Below are positions 5,372 to 13,578 of a stretch of DNA of 22,224 nt, piece after piece. The notes under the pieces were generated by a model that worked only from the letters and a program-made list of their open reading frames with translations, did no database searches and was not told the DNA's origin. This DNA comes from a virus. Numbering within the stretch: the first letter of the stretch is position 1; each line of letters starts with the position of its first letter. The translations under genes and the position numbers were made by a program. The stretch is taken from the IMG/VR virus record IMGVR_UViG_3300042923_000322, positions 1 through 22,224 of that record. The stretch is one strand, 5' to 3'.

Positions 5372-7318
5372 ATGGTCGATTTGCTCAAGCCGTTCAAGAA
5401 GGTGGTGAACAAAGTGAAAGATACGCTCGATGAAGTGGCCGAAACAGATGCGAAGGAAACTAAACTCCAACGCTGGAAGAAGGCGCTTGCCCGATCCCAA
5501 ACCGAATTCAGCGTCGATGTGATGGACCAACGCGAATACATCTATCTCGGATCACATGGCGTTGATTCGAACATCAATACGGCGCAGCGACCGAGTAAGC
5601 TTGCCAACACGGTATATAACATCGTATTCGAGTTTATCGAGACTCAGGTGAACACGCAGATACCGCAACCGAGCGTCAAGAGCGTCCGCGAAGGATACGA
5701 AGAACAGGCGCACATGATCGAGGACAGTATCGCGGATAAGTTGAAACAGATGGACACCGAGGAAGTAACCGACGTGAACGAGCGTATAACACCGGTACAG
5801 GGATACAGCATCATGGAACTATGCTGGAATAACGATTACCATCATCACCTGTATACGGGCGATATGGAGCTTTACAGCAGGCATCCGAAACAGTTCATCC
5901 CACAACCTGGCGTGTTTCGTCTCAAGAACATGGATTACTTTTTCGTATTATGTAAAGTAACTCGCGAATATATCAAGCGCCGGTACAAAGTGGACTTGGG
6001 ATTCCAGTCAGAACAATACCCGGAGAATACGAACCTGTACGGCGTATCGCAGCAGGGCAATACAAGCGCCGAGGAGCACTCGCTTACCGAATGTACGGCG
6101 TGGTACAAGGATGAAGACGGGGATATCTGCAAATACGTATGGATCAACGATACCGAGTTGGAGGATTTGCCGAAGTATTATTACCGGCGAGACCCAGAGA
6201 CTGGCGAGATTATGACAGAAGAAATTCTGGTACAGGATCAGCCAATAGGAAGCTTGGAGATTGACCCGATGAGTGGGCAGGAAGCACCCATGATTATACC
6301 GGCTGGTACGGCCATACCATTGTACATCCCGGATTCTTACCCATTTGTCATCAGGCGTAACGTGCCGAAAAACTTCAGTTTGGGTGGGCAGTCGGACCTC
6401 GATGTTATTCGCGATCATCAGGACACGATTAAGAAGGTGCTGACGAAGACGGAGGAAAAGGTTATCAAGGCCGGCAGTGTCGTAGTTATGCATGATGAAA
6501 TGACGACTCAGATAACCGACGCTGTGTATCAGTCCATTAAAGGATCGGCACAGCATCTGGCATTGATTAAGACGCTTGATCTAAAGGCGGACATTTCGCA
6601 GGATGTCCAATACCTCGATGTCATCTACAAACAAGCTCAGTCGATGCTCGGCATAACGGATTCGTTTCAGGGCAAGGAAGACCCGAGCGCAAAGTCCGGG
6701 GTAGCCAAGCAGATTCAGGTTCAACAAGCGTCCGGACGGTTACAGTCTAAGCAATTCAATAAGAATGCAGCGTTCAAAGAGCTATTTGAGCTAATGTTCC
6801 AACTCATGCTTGCATTCTACGACGAGCCGAGGCCGTACACCGCGAAGGATGAATACGGGAATACGCGATATGCCGAGTTCGATAAATACAAATTCCTGAT
6901 GATGGACGCGAACGGGGAATTCTACTACAACACGGATTTCCTGTTCTCGTCGGACGTTGGCAGCGGACTTCCCAAGGATCCTATATTCATGTATAACCAG
7001 GTCAAGGAAATGCTTGCTGCTGGTGCGATCGATCAGCTGCAATACTGGACCATTTTGGAATACCTGAACTTCCCGATGGCGAAGCAGATCAAAGCTCAGA
7101 TCGAGCAAAAGCAACAGATGGAAGCTCAAATGCAGAGGGAGCAGATGAAAATTCAAGCTAAACAGGCGGCAATGGCCGCACAAGGAAACCAGCCACCACA
7201 GGCAAGCTTCGACAACGAGTATATGAATCTGTCACCTGAGCAGCAACAGATGTTCAATGCTTTGCCGCAGGATGAACAGATCGCTATACGTGCTCAACTG
7301 GAAAGTGGAGCTGCCTAA
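5372..7318 (+). CDS. portal protein
   Basis: The portal forms the dodecameric ring at one capsid vertex through which DNA enters and leaves and to which the terminase and neck attach. The call rests on its position directly after the large terminase, its length (648 residues, in the range of P22-like portals) and its composition: a wing-like mixed region, then a helical region containing GITDSFQGKEDPSAKSG with nearby Gln-rich helices. The last quarter is a Gln/Met/Lys-rich coiled coil at about residues 572-611 (KAQIEQKQQMEAQMQREQMK), similar to the barrel or crown helices of P22 gp1-type portals. The start ATG 5372 has AAGGGGC upstream at about 8 bases. A hairpin with a T-run follows two bases after the stop. 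A siphovirus-type portal cannot be excluded from sequence alone. Confidence 0.88.
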   Translation: MVDLLKPFKKVVNKVKDTLDEVAETDAKETKLQRWKKALARSQTEFSVDVMDQREYIYLGSHGVDSNINTAQRPSKLANTVYNIVFEFIETQVNTQIPQPSVKSVREGYEEQAHMIEDSIADKLKQMDTEEVTDVNERITPVQGYSIMELCWNNDYHHHLYTGDMELYSRHPKQFIPQPGVFRLKNMDYFFVLCKVTREYIKRRYKVDLGFQSEQYPENTNLYGVSQQGNTSAEEHSLTECTAWYKDEDGDICKYVWINDTELEDLPKYYYRRDPETGEIMTEEILVQDQPIGSLEIDPMSGQEAPMIIPAGTAIPLYIPDSYPFVIRRNVPKNFSLGGQSDLDVIRDHQDTIKKVLTKTEEKVIKAGSVVVMHDEMTTQITDAVYQSIKGSAQHLALIKTLDLKADISQDVQYLDVIYKQAQSMLGITDSFQGKEDPSAKSGVAKQIQVQQASGRLQSKQFNKNAAFKELFELMFQLMLAFYDEPRPYTAKDEYGNTRYAEFDKYKFLMMDANGEFYYNTDFLFSSDVGSGLPKDPIFMYNQVKEMLAAGAIDQLQYWTILEYLNFPMAKQIKAQIEQKQQMEAQMQREQMKIQAKQAAMAAQGNQPPQASFDNEYMNLSPEQQQMFNALPQDEQIAIRAQLESGAA

Positions 7319-7319
7319 C

Positions 7320-7349
7320 AGGCCCTTGGTGAGAATCCAACGGGCCTTT
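7320..7349 (+). terminator. terminator-like hairpin after portal
   Basis: AGGCCC (7320-7325) pairs with GGGCCT (7342-7347), and TTGG (7326-7329) with CCAA (7337-7340), leaving a one-base bulge and a 7-base loop. TTT follows (7347-7349). The stem starts two bases after the portal stop codon (7316-7318). The short T-run suggests partial termination, reducing but not ending transcription into the scaffold and coat genes. Confidence 0.6.
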
Positions 7350-7388
7350 ATCATGTCCAGTTTACGAGTTAGAAGGGAGGCAACCAAC

Positions 7389-7541
7389 ATGGCAGGAACG
7401 AACCGTCCGAATGGATCGCAAGGACAAATCAAGGTAACAGGTGCATCGGCACAATACGTCAAAGCCCCGAACACGCCCGCGAAATCAGCAAAGCCAGAAG
7501 TCGTTAAAGGCGGCGATCTTCGCGCACGTGGTAGCAAGTAA
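7389..7541 (+). CDS. small basic protein (50 aa) between portal and scaffold
   Basis: The frame is open further upstream, but the ribosome site AAGGGAGG (7373-7380) fixes ATG 7389 as the start, giving 50 residues. The product is basic, rich in Lys, Ala, Pro and Gly, and probably disordered (MAGTNRPNGSQGQ, AKSAKPEVVKGGDLRARGSK). It has no hydrophobic core, cysteine or membrane segment. It lies between the portal and the scaffold, so it might be a minor head protein, but the sequence does not show that. Two hydrophilic genes flank it in the same unit. I do not recognise a family. Confidence 0.65.
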   Translation: MAGTNRPNGSQGQIKVTGASAQYVKAPNTPAKSAKPEVVKGGDLRARGSK

Positions 7542-7581
7542 ATCGCATGGGGACGCGCAAAAATCCCAAGGAGGCAATGCA

Positions 7582-8460
7582 ATGAATCACCCTATACATG
7601 GCGCAAACGCGGGAGAAGTCGCCAAACTCCCTCTGAAACTTAACCTTCAATTGTTCGCTGAAGACGGCGACAACGAACCAGAAGAACCGGCAGATGTGGA
7701 ATGGGAATCCTTTGACTCGGATAAGCCCCAAGAGGAAGCCGAGGAAAGCGAAGAAACTCCGGAAGTCGCTGACCCGGAACAAGAGGAAGAACCACCACAA
7801 CGGGACTTCGAGAAAGATAGAGCGTTCGCGGAAATGCGCCGTAAGGCGGAGCAAGCCGAACGCAAAATCAAGGAGCAAGACGACTGGGCCAAGACGAACT
7901 ACGGTCACCTCGGCATCAATACGATGGAAGACTATCAGATGTCGCTCGAGGAACAGCGTAAGCGCGAAACATACGCCGATAAAGGCTTGGATTACGACGA
8001 GATGAAGAAGGCCATTCGTGACGAATTGGAAGGCCATCCAGACGTCGTAAAAGCCCGTCAGACGCAAGAGGAAGCCGAGATTCAACGCGAGATCAATACG
8101 CTGAATACGGCCTATCCAGACGTCAAACTGGCGAGCATCGATGACATTCTGAAACTGCCAAATAGCGAAGAAATCGTAAAGCGAGTACAACGCGGGTATT
8201 CGCTTAAGGATGCGTATGAGTTGGCGAATCAGAATGACATCATTGCGAAACGAGTGGCCGCAGCTGAACAAGCAGCACGCAACAAAATCAAGAGTAAGGA
8301 CCACCTCAAGCCGGGAAGCAATGGAGACGCCGGAGAGGTATTTGTTGTTCCCGATGATGTAATGCGCCAGTACCGGGAGGTTAACAGACGTCTCCCGAAA
8401 GGAAAGCAACTCACGGAAGACCAAATGCGAGATCATTACAAAAAGAGCGTGAAAGGATGA
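7582..8460 (+). CDS. capsid scaffolding protein
   Basis: The frame is open from 7441, but AAGGAGG (7568-7574) positions ATG 7582 as the start, giving 292 residues. The N-terminus contains KLPLKLNLQLFAEDGD (residues 15-30). The KLNLQLFA motif opens many scaffold and coat proteins of Gram-positive phages. A long Glu/Asp-rich stretch follows (about 27-75), then an extended charged helical region (RDFEKDRAFAEMRRKAEQAERKIKEQ and on to about residue 235). The C-terminus is short and basic (LPKGKQLTEDQMRDHYKKS), as in scaffolds that bind coat through a basic terminal helix. It sits just upstream of the decoration and coat genes. Scaffold acts inside the prohead and is removed before packaging ends. 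I rate the call as likely, from composition and position. Confidence 0.82.
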   Translation: MNHPIHGANAGEVAKLPLKLNLQLFAEDGDNEPEEPADVEWESFDSDKPQEEAEESEETPEVADPEQEEEPPQRDFEKDRAFAEMRRKAEQAERKIKEQDDWAKTNYGHLGINTMEDYQMSLEEQRKRETYADKGLDYDEMKKAIRDELEGHPDVVKARQTQEEAEIQREINTLNTAYPDVKLASIDDILKLPNSEEIVKRVQRGYSLKDAYELANQNDIIAKRVAAAEQAARNKIKSKDHLKPGSNGDAGEVFVVPDDVMRQYREVNRRLPKGKQLTEDQMRDHYKKSVKG

Positions 8461-8466
8461 TCATAC

Positions 8467-8871
8467 ATGGCAGGATTTACGCCTGTTAAATCGCTCGACG
8501 GCGCTTCGGATCCGTTCGAGTATTACCTGTTGACTGACAATGAAGCCGCTGAAATGGGCGAAGGATTCGTGCAGACGAGCGGACGCCTTACCAAAGTAGG
8601 AGCAACGGCAACGCCGGAATTCATCGCATTGCGTACACAAGCAGCCGAAGCAACGAGCATTACCCCATTGCCGGTTGTTCGTGTGGACGATGAACGCGAA
8701 TGGGAATGCATGTCGACGGCTACGGTCGCGGCAACATTGGTCGGTTCGAAAGTGACGCTTTCGACTGCTGCTACGGGCGTTACAGCAACAACGACCAGTG
8801 GCGTGTTCTTGATCTCCGGCACGGACGGAGCAACCACAACCTCCCGAGTACGAGGCTACTTCAAACACTAA
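8467..8871 (+). CDS. probable head decoration protein (134 aa)
   Basis: The start ATG 8467 has AAAGGA upstream, within the end of the scaffold gene. The 134-residue product is rich in Thr, Ala, Val and Gly and looks all-beta. It has the segments GEGFVQTSGRLTKVGATATP, WECMSTATVAATLVGSKVTL and SGVFLISGTDGATTTSRVRGYF. There is no signal peptide. Small beta-rich proteins in this position, between scaffold and coat, are typically capsid decoration (cement) proteins. The Thr/Gly-rich style and the GxVxxTSGRLTKVG segment fit that. I cannot identify the family precisely, and a minor structural protein is the main alternative. A long hairpin starts two bases after the stop codon. Confidence 0.6.
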   Translation: MAGFTPVKSLDGASDPFEYYLLTDNEAAEMGEGFVQTSGRLTKVGATATPEFIALRTQAAEATSITPLPVVRVDDEREWECMSTATVAATLVGSKVTLSTAATGVTATTTSGVFLISGTDGATTTSRVRGYFKH

Positions 8872-8873
8872 TT

Positions 8874-8924
8874 AACATGGGAGGGACTCACGACGGGGTA
8901 TACTCCCGTCACTCCCCCATGTTT
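8874..8924 (+). terminator. long hairpin upstream of the coat gene
   Basis: The outer stem pairs AACATGGG (8874-8881) with CCCATGTT (8916-8923), with GG (8883-8884) and CC (8914-8915) extending it across a one-base bulge. The inner stem pairs GACGGG (8892-8897) with CCCGTC (8905-8910) around a 7-base loop. Only TTT follows, so it is weak as a terminator. It may instead protect the 5' end of a processed coat mRNA. Only 22 bases separate it from the coat start, too few for a promoter. Confidence 0.55.
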
Positions 8925-8946
8925 ATCCTAGAAAGGGGATAAACAG

Positions 8947-9963
8947 ATGGCTGGTATCGTATTTTCGAAAGCATCCAACGTCAATAACTCGGCCTATGGC
9001 AAGAGTCAAGAGCCGATCAAAATGTTCCTGGAACAACAAATCGAGGCATTCGAAGCCCATAGCATCATCGATAACGTGTTCATGAAGGACGAAACGAACA
9101 ATTTCGCGGAAAAGTACACTTACGAAACGTCGCTCGGTGACTTCGAAGCCGTGGGCGAAGGTGGGGCGTATCCGCGAAATTCCTTCCAAGAAGGTTTCAG
9201 CAAGGTCGTTGAGCCGGAGGAATGGAAAAACTCGTTCGAGATCACGCAACAAATGATTGAGGACCAGAAGGTCGGTAAGTCGACGCAACGGGCCGGCATC
9301 TTTGCCACATCATACAATCGTGGTCGGGAAAAGTTCGCTTCCTCGTTGCTGAACAGTGGGCAAGCAACCACCCTTACATTCGGCACGAATCAAAAAGTGT
9401 TCGATATCCGCGTTGCAGACGGAAAGGCGCTGTTCGCTACGGACCACCCATCCAAGACGCTCGGGACTGGTTTGCAACAGTCGAACTACTTCGGCAATGC
9501 ATTCTCCTATGACGCGCTTTGCTTGGTCGAGGAAGCCATGCAGAAGTTCAAGGACGACGACGGCAACCTCCTGAACATCATGCCGGATACGATCGTTATC
9601 CCAGCAAATGCACGCATCAAAAAGCTGGTGTTCGATGCGATCGGAGCCGAAGGAATCCCGGGAACGGCGAACAACTCGTTCTCGTATCAATTCGGTCGCT
9701 GGAACGTTATCATGTCCCCGTACCTGGCTAACACATCCGGAATCACATCTGGCACGGACAGCTGGTACATCATGGACAGCACATACAATCAAAACTATGC
9801 CGGGTTGGTGTGGCTGGAACGCATTCCATTGACGGTTAAATCGTACATCGACGAAAACACGGACAACAACATCTGGAAAGGTCGTTGCCGGTGGGGTGCT
9901 GCCGGTAACAACTGGCGCGCAATCGCAAAGGTCGATCCGGGCCTTGGCACCGTACTGAGCTAA
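8947..9963 (+). CDS. major capsid protein (HK97 fold, Mu gpT-like)
   Basis: The 338-residue coat protein forms the icosahedral shell. The start ATG has GAAAGGGGAT (8931-8940) upstream. Evidence is its place after the scaffold, its length and the coat-like motif ALFATDHPSK (about residues 160-169), a variant of the LFSTDHPS motif seen in Mu gpT-type HK97-fold coats. The N-terminal arm (MAGIVFSKASNVNNSAYGKS) is followed by a region with MKDETNNFAEKYTYETSLGDF, then an axial-domain-like helix region and a beta-rich C-terminal section (RIPLTVKSYIDENTDNNIWKG). No protease gene is visible nearby, so maturation cleavage is unlikely. AAGGAGGG for the next gene begins at the stop codon. The call is firm. 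Confidence 0.93.
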   Translation: MAGIVFSKASNVNNSAYGKSQEPIKMFLEQQIEAFEAHSIIDNVFMKDETNNFAEKYTYETSLGDFEAVGEGGAYPRNSFQEGFSKVVEPEEWKNSFEITQQMIEDQKVGKSTQRAGIFATSYNRGREKFASSLLNSGQATTLTFGTNQKVFDIRVADGKALFATDHPSKTLGTGLQQSNYFGNAFSYDALCLVEEAMQKFKDDDGNLLNIMPDTIVIPANARIKKLVFDAIGAEGIPGTANNSFSYQFGRWNVIMSPYLANTSGITSGTDSWYIMDSTYNQNYAGLVWLERIPLTVKSYIDENTDNNIWKGRCRWGAAGNNWRAIAKVDPGLGTVLS

Positions 9964-9976
9964 GGAGGGACGCTTG

Positions 9977-10333
9977 ATGTCGACGCAAATTCAAGGTTAT
10001 ACAGGCATGAATATTGATGGACTGGTGACGATGCAGACGGGGGCCTTAACGAGCCTCTCGCTCGCTGCAGACCGGACATTGACGGCTACAGAAGCCGTTA
10101 ACGGAATTTTGGCAGTATCCACGGGACACGCTTCGAACAGCATCATCATACCGGCAGCCGTAGCTGCAACACTGAAGGATAAACTGTACATTGTTGTCAA
10201 TGGCGATGCTGCCTTGGCGGCAAATATCAAAGTGGCCGGGGGAACGGCAGTAACGATTGCGGCCACGAAAACCGCGATTGTCCGTATCAACTCAACCGGG
10301 GCTGAAATTGCTCGAGTAACAACAGATGCTTAA
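9977..10333 (+). CDS. beta-rich structural protein, possible head decoration (118 aa)
   Basis: ATG 9977 is chosen over TTG 9974 because AAGGAGG (9962-9968) lies 8 bases before it. The 118-residue product is Ala/Thr/Val/Gly-rich with few charges and resembles a single beta-sandwich (LTSLSLAADRTLTATEAVNG, TLKDKLYIVVNGDAALAANI, TAVTIAATKTAIVRINSTGA). It directly follows the coat gene and ends 5 bases before a good terminator, so coat and this protein form a short transcription segment. That and the composition suggest an abundant virion surface protein. I do not recognise a named family. A second decoration or head-fibre protein is the best guess, inferred from context. Confidence 0.6.
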   Translation: MSTQIQGYTGMNIDGLVTMQTGALTSLSLAADRTLTATEAVNGILAVSTGHASNSIIIPAAVAATLKDKLYIVVNGDAALAANIKVAGGTAVTIAATKTAIVRINSTGAEIARVTTDA

Positions 10334-10338
10334 TACAT

Positions 10339-10369
10339 GAGGGGCCGTCACGGGCTCCTCTTTATTTTT
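10339..10369 (+). terminator. intrinsic terminator after the coat segment
   Basis: GAGGGGCC (10339-10346) pairs with GGCTCCTC (10353-10360), 8 pairs with one G-U and a 6-base loop. TTTATTTTT (10361-10369) follows directly. It lies 5 bases after the preceding stop codon and just before the ribosome site of the next gene, so late transcription passes through it or a new start is needed. No promoter is visible after it. Confidence 0.8.
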
Positions 10370-10385
10370 ATGGAGGTGTTCAGTG

Positions 10386-10679
10386 ATGAGATATTCTCGT
10401 GAGGAAATTGCAAAGAACTTGAATTCAATCGATCGGCAATTGCTCCTTATGATCTATGACGAACTATGCGAGCAGAACCGCCTATTACGGCATATCACGA
10501 ACGAAAACGACCGGGACACCCAAATACCCGATGAACATAAAGAGACGTCTACAAACGATCTGGACGCGCTCAAAAGGCCCGAACTATTGAAACGTATGGC
10601 AACATTATCGAACAACCCGCAAGGTTGGCATAAATGGGGAACGGAAGACATCAGAAAGCATTTGAAAGGGGTCAGCTAA
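10386..10679 (+). CDS. hypothetical protein (97 aa)
   Basis: GGAGGTG (10372-10378) precedes both GTG 10383 and ATG 10386. The ATG has the better spacing and gives 97 residues. The N-terminal half is helical with hydrophobic heptads (SREEIAKNLNSIDRQLLLMI). A polar acidic linker follows, then a compact helical C-terminus (LKRPELLKRMATLSNN, WGTEDIRKHLKG) that resembles the two-helix pattern of small SAP/HeH-like domains, though the match is weak. Its stop is immediately followed by the start of the next gene. Position between coat and neck genes suggests a virion or assembly protein. I do not recognise the family. Confidence 0.65.
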   Translation: MRYSREEIAKNLNSIDRQLLLMIYDELCEQNRLLRHITNENDRDTQIPDEHKETSTNDLDALKRPELLKRMATLSNNPQGWHKWGTEDIRKHLKGVS

Positions 10680-10922
10680 ATGTCGAGAACAATAGAGTTT
10701 CAGGTGATTACCCGGGCGCTGAATGTGACGCCAAGCGATACAGACTATCTGCCAGCGACGAAAGCTATTTTCGTTTCTGTCTCGGGGGATTTGGCCGTTG
10801 AAATGCTGGATGGTACCGAAGTGACCTTCACTGGTATTTCGGCATCAGTATTCCATCCGATCAGTGTCAGTCGTGTATTAAGCACAGGAACGACAGCAAC
10901 CGGCATCATCGCGGGATATTGA
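10680..10922 (+). CDS. spike base protein-like (RCAP_Rcc01079 family) head protein
   Basis: The 80-residue product starts with the base directly after the previous stop. AAAGGGG (10665-10671) lies 8 bases upstream. The pattern ALNVTPSDTDYLP, then an aromatic/valine-rich strand followed by GDLAVEMLDGTEVTFTG, then SVSRVLSTGTTATGI, matches what I recall of the spike base protein of the Rhodobacter gene transfer agent (Rcc01079) and its phage relatives. The hallmark features are a V-x-P-S-D-T opening, a G-D-L turn and a C-terminal V-x-S/A-T-G-T-T-A-T-x-I strand. In that agent the protein seats spikes on the capsid surface. Beta-rich composition and position next to head genes agree. The family assignment is from memory of motifs, not a search. 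Confidence 0.7.
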   Translation: MSRTIEFQVITRALNVTPSDTDYLPATKAIFVSVSGDLAVEMLDGTEVTFTGISASVFHPISVSRVLSTGTTATGIIAGY

Positions 10923-10933
10923 GGTGAACATCG

Positions 10934-11539
10934 ATGTATCTTCGTGAAATATTGGATGATATTGCAGAAAGAACAGGACATACACTCACGGATGAATCGG
11001 TCGCACGAAAGGTAAACAACCTGCAAAATCAATTATTCCGTCTGTACGTGAAAGATTCGGACCTAAGTACATGGGACATTCTCACCGGTCAAGCACAATA
11101 CCCGCTAACATTCCCATGGCAAGACATTCAAGAAGTCGTGATATACAACGAATTTTTCAATGGTCCATGGGATGGGATCACGAATGGACATCGACGGTCG
11201 TTGCGAAAAGGGCGAGTCGGGGAGTATTCAAAATCCCCGTACTATTACCTTCTACGCGACACGATCGGCATATGGCCTACACCAACAGCGGACTACACGG
11301 AAGGTCTGCAAGTTATCCGCCGATACTTACCGTCTGACCTCGATATTAACACCATCGACGCTATTCCTGAACTTAACGAAGAATATCACATGTTGCTTGT
11401 GTACGGCGTCGTAGCCGACATCGTGGACGGCCAGAAGCGCAACGAATACATGGGTCGATATATGGAATTGCTCAACCAATTCAGAGTAAGCCAAATAGAT
11501 CCGATTCCTCAACAAATCATAAGTGTAACGGGGTGGTGA
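10934..11539 (+). CDS. head-tail adaptor, P22 gp4-like (first copy)
   Basis: The start ATG follows GAGGTGA (10921-10927). The 201-residue product has the layout of gp4-type adaptors, which sit below the portal ring and join it to the tail: an N-terminal helical segment (LREILDDIAERTGHTL and RKVNNLQNQLFRLY), a beta region opening with LTGQAQYPLTFPWQDIQEVV, another strand region (YYLLRDTIGIWPTPTAD), then a C-terminal helical part with NEEYHMLLVYGVVADIV and NEYMGRYMELLNQF. The same architecture recurs in the 187-residue gene at 14880-15443, so these look like a pair of adaptor proteins. It abuts the tail spike gene by one base. Role is inferred from architecture and order. A gp6-like connector is possible. 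Confidence 0.7.
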   Translation: MYLREILDDIAERTGHTLTDESVARKVNNLQNQLFRLYVKDSDLSTWDILTGQAQYPLTFPWQDIQEVVIYNEFFNGPWDGITNGHRRSLRKGRVGEYSKSPYYYLLRDTIGIWPTPTADYTEGLQVIRRYLPSDLDINTIDAIPELNEEYHMLLVYGVVADIVDGQKRNEYMGRYMELLNQFRVSQIDPIPQQIISVTGW

Positions 11540-11540
11540 C

Positions 11541-13553
11541 ATGTACGGTAATAGCAGGTATGGATCGACAAATTCGCAACAAATTTCAACCCAAGTAAAG
11601 TCCACATATCTAAACAATGAACGAATTAAATCGTTCGAAGACGTTGGCTACTTCCTCGTAAACTACGTTGTCGATGGTGGCGTTGTCACCAAAAATGTAC
11701 TACGTAGCAATTACATCGATATTACCGAGATCCACGTTAATTTGGACAATGACTTTGTAGTCCATGAAGCCACAAGTTTAAAAGTGAGTATACCAAACGC
11801 GACGTATTATCTTGATTTCAAAGACGGTAAATATACATTCGGAACGTCCCATCCATCCGGAACGGTTGATGTGGACTATGTCCAGGTTGCGACGGTTACA
11901 ACGGATTCGAATGGTACTGTAGCAACAATCACGGATAATGCATACCAGCGCGGCGGATTCCGGCTCAAGCCGGGATACATGTATCCGGAGATTGAGGAAA
12001 TTCAAGAAGAAGTCATGCCGTATCTCCCGAATGGCGTTGATGATACTGCGAATATCCAAAACCTGTTAGATACTAAGGGTGTTGTCCGATTAACGCAAGG
12101 AACGTACATTTGTGGGCCACTCCTACTTACAGCTGATATGCACATATACGGGGATGGTGTCGGTAGGACGATTCTCAAATTAAAAGATGGTTCAAATTCC
12201 GGATTTATCAAAATGCAGAATGCACTTCATTCATCCATAACCAACTTGACCATTGATGGAAATAAAGCAAATAACCCTTATTTTCGTAGAGAGGTTCCGG
12301 AATTATATGATTCTCTCGATTTGCTTTTGGTCGAAGTCGAACCTGGCTATGATTTATCTAGCGTAGGGTTAGTCTTAAATAACCTACAAATAATCAATGG
12401 GCGTAACAACGGGCTAAACCTAAACAGCAAATTCCACAATTGGGTGGTTAATGTCCGAAACATTCAGATATTCGAATGTGATGGATATGGTTTTAAAAAC
12501 TGGTCAACAGATAATATTTTTTCCAATTTTTATATTTCAGGTTGTAAATTAGCTGATATGATTATTGGAGGCAGTGCTAACAAGTACGTGAATTTTAAAC
12601 TAGACAATGGTGGTATGACGAACGATAACCCTTTCCCTTACCCATCAGATGGGGCAAATTTAATTTTAAACACAGCAAATAACTGCCAGTTCGTGAATTT
12701 TGATATTCAATCCAGCTACTACGTAGGGGCCAAAATTAGTGATAGCCATAACAACATTTTTAATGGCCAGTTCGACAGTAACGGAATAACCGGACCAGGT
12801 ATAGGGATGCTTATAGATAAAGGTTCCAGTAATATCACAGGGAGCTTGGTATTTACGGATGTTGTGGGTAGGCAAACGACAGATTTAATCATTGATTCAA
12901 CGTGTCAAGACATCAGTTTCAACAGTGAAACCATTAATCCGTCGAAAATAACCAATAACGGTATACGCTGCGGGATAACTTCGCTGACTCGTTTCAATAA
13001 CGAGTTAATGCAGTATTTGGCTAGGAACATATTGGAGAAGGCCGGAAATTTTGAAATAGATACAAACGGTGACGGAGCTGCCGACGGGTGGTCCATTGTT
13101 GGCGGAGGGTCTTTCACTAAGTCGCTAAACTCAGACGATAAAGTGTATGGATTAAAATCCCAAAAAGTCACCTTCGGAACTGGAGGATCGGTACAACGAG
13201 ATTACGACAATTCGTTCATTCAAAAAGATCGATATTACCTTTATGCAGCATACTTTTATCTCCATACCTACACCTCTACTGCATACGGTAACCCTACTGT
13301 TTACGTGTTCGAATTGAGCGGAAATACGGGAGGGACCTTGGTCAATCAAGCCATCAAAACAACTAACTTAAATATTTGGCAAAGGACCGGAGTTAAATTT
13401 ACAGGGTTTGATGGGGCAACTATTAGCAATCTAAGATTCAGTGGGGAAAACTTGTCAATGTCTATAGATGGAGCCTTACTGTTTGAAATATTGCCGAGTG
13501 ACTATAATCTTTCTATCGATGCGTTATTGGATAAATATCACTATAAAGAGTAA
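11541..13553 (+). CDS. tail spike, beta-helix fold with C-terminal carbohydrate-binding-like domain
   Basis: The 670-residue product begins after GGGGTGGTGAC. Residues 1 to about 160 look like a virion-attachment part (NYVVDGGVVTKNVLRSNYID, SLKVSIPNATYYLDFKDGKY). From about 161 the sequence takes the form of pectate-lyase-type spikes: PNGVDDTANIQNLLDT, YICGPLLLTADMHIYGDGVG and repeated N-rich rungs (SITNLTIDGNKANN, INGRNNGLNLNSKFHN, SHNNIFNGQFDSNGITG) to about residue 465. Residues 500-670 begin NFEIDTNGDGAADGWSIVGG, like carbohydrate-binding modules. Such spikes usually trimerise and bind or cleave a surface polysaccharide. I cannot assign catalytic residues. The gene gets AT-richer towards its end, like the acyltransferase that follows, which suggests recombination. 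Confidence 0.88.
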   Translation: MYGNSRYGSTNSQQISTQVKSTYLNNERIKSFEDVGYFLVNYVVDGGVVTKNVLRSNYIDITEIHVNLDNDFVVHEATSLKVSIPNATYYLDFKDGKYTFGTSHPSGTVDVDYVQVATVTTDSNGTVATITDNAYQRGGFRLKPGYMYPEIEEIQEEVMPYLPNGVDDTANIQNLLDTKGVVRLTQGTYICGPLLLTADMHIYGDGVGRTILKLKDGSNSGFIKMQNALHSSITNLTIDGNKANNPYFRREVPELYDSLDLLLVEVEPGYDLSSVGLVLNNLQIINGRNNGLNLNSKFHNWVVNVRNIQIFECDGYGFKNWSTDNIFSNFYISGCKLADMIIGGSANKYVNFKLDNGGMTNDNPFPYPSDGANLILNTANNCQFVNFDIQSSYYVGAKISDSHNNIFNGQFDSNGITGPGIGMLIDKGSSNITGSLVFTDVVGRQTTDLIIDSTCQDISFNSETINPSKITNNGIRCGITSLTRFNNELMQYLARNILEKAGNFEIDTNGDGAADGWSIVGGGSFTKSLNSDDKVYGLKSQKVTFGTGGSVQRDYDNSFIQKDRYYLYAAYFYLHTYTSTAYGNPTVYVFELSGNTGGTLVNQAIKTTNLNIWQRTGVKFTGFDGATISNLRFSGENLSMSIDGALLFEILPSDYNLSIDALLDKYHYKE

Positions 13554-13578
13554 ATACTGGCTTGCCTTAATCGAAGTA

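Noticed and set aside
6008-6556. Minus-strand reading frame (182 codons) inside the portal gene
   Set aside because: It is entirely within the portal, with no ribosome site or domain, so it is a shadow.
7504-8436. Long minus-strand reading frame (310 codons)
   Set aside because: It lies opposite the scaffold gene, which has an AAGGAGG site, the KLNLQLFA motif and the right context. The minus frame is hydrophobic/aromatic in an uninformative way, and no minus-strand gene exists elsewhere in the window.
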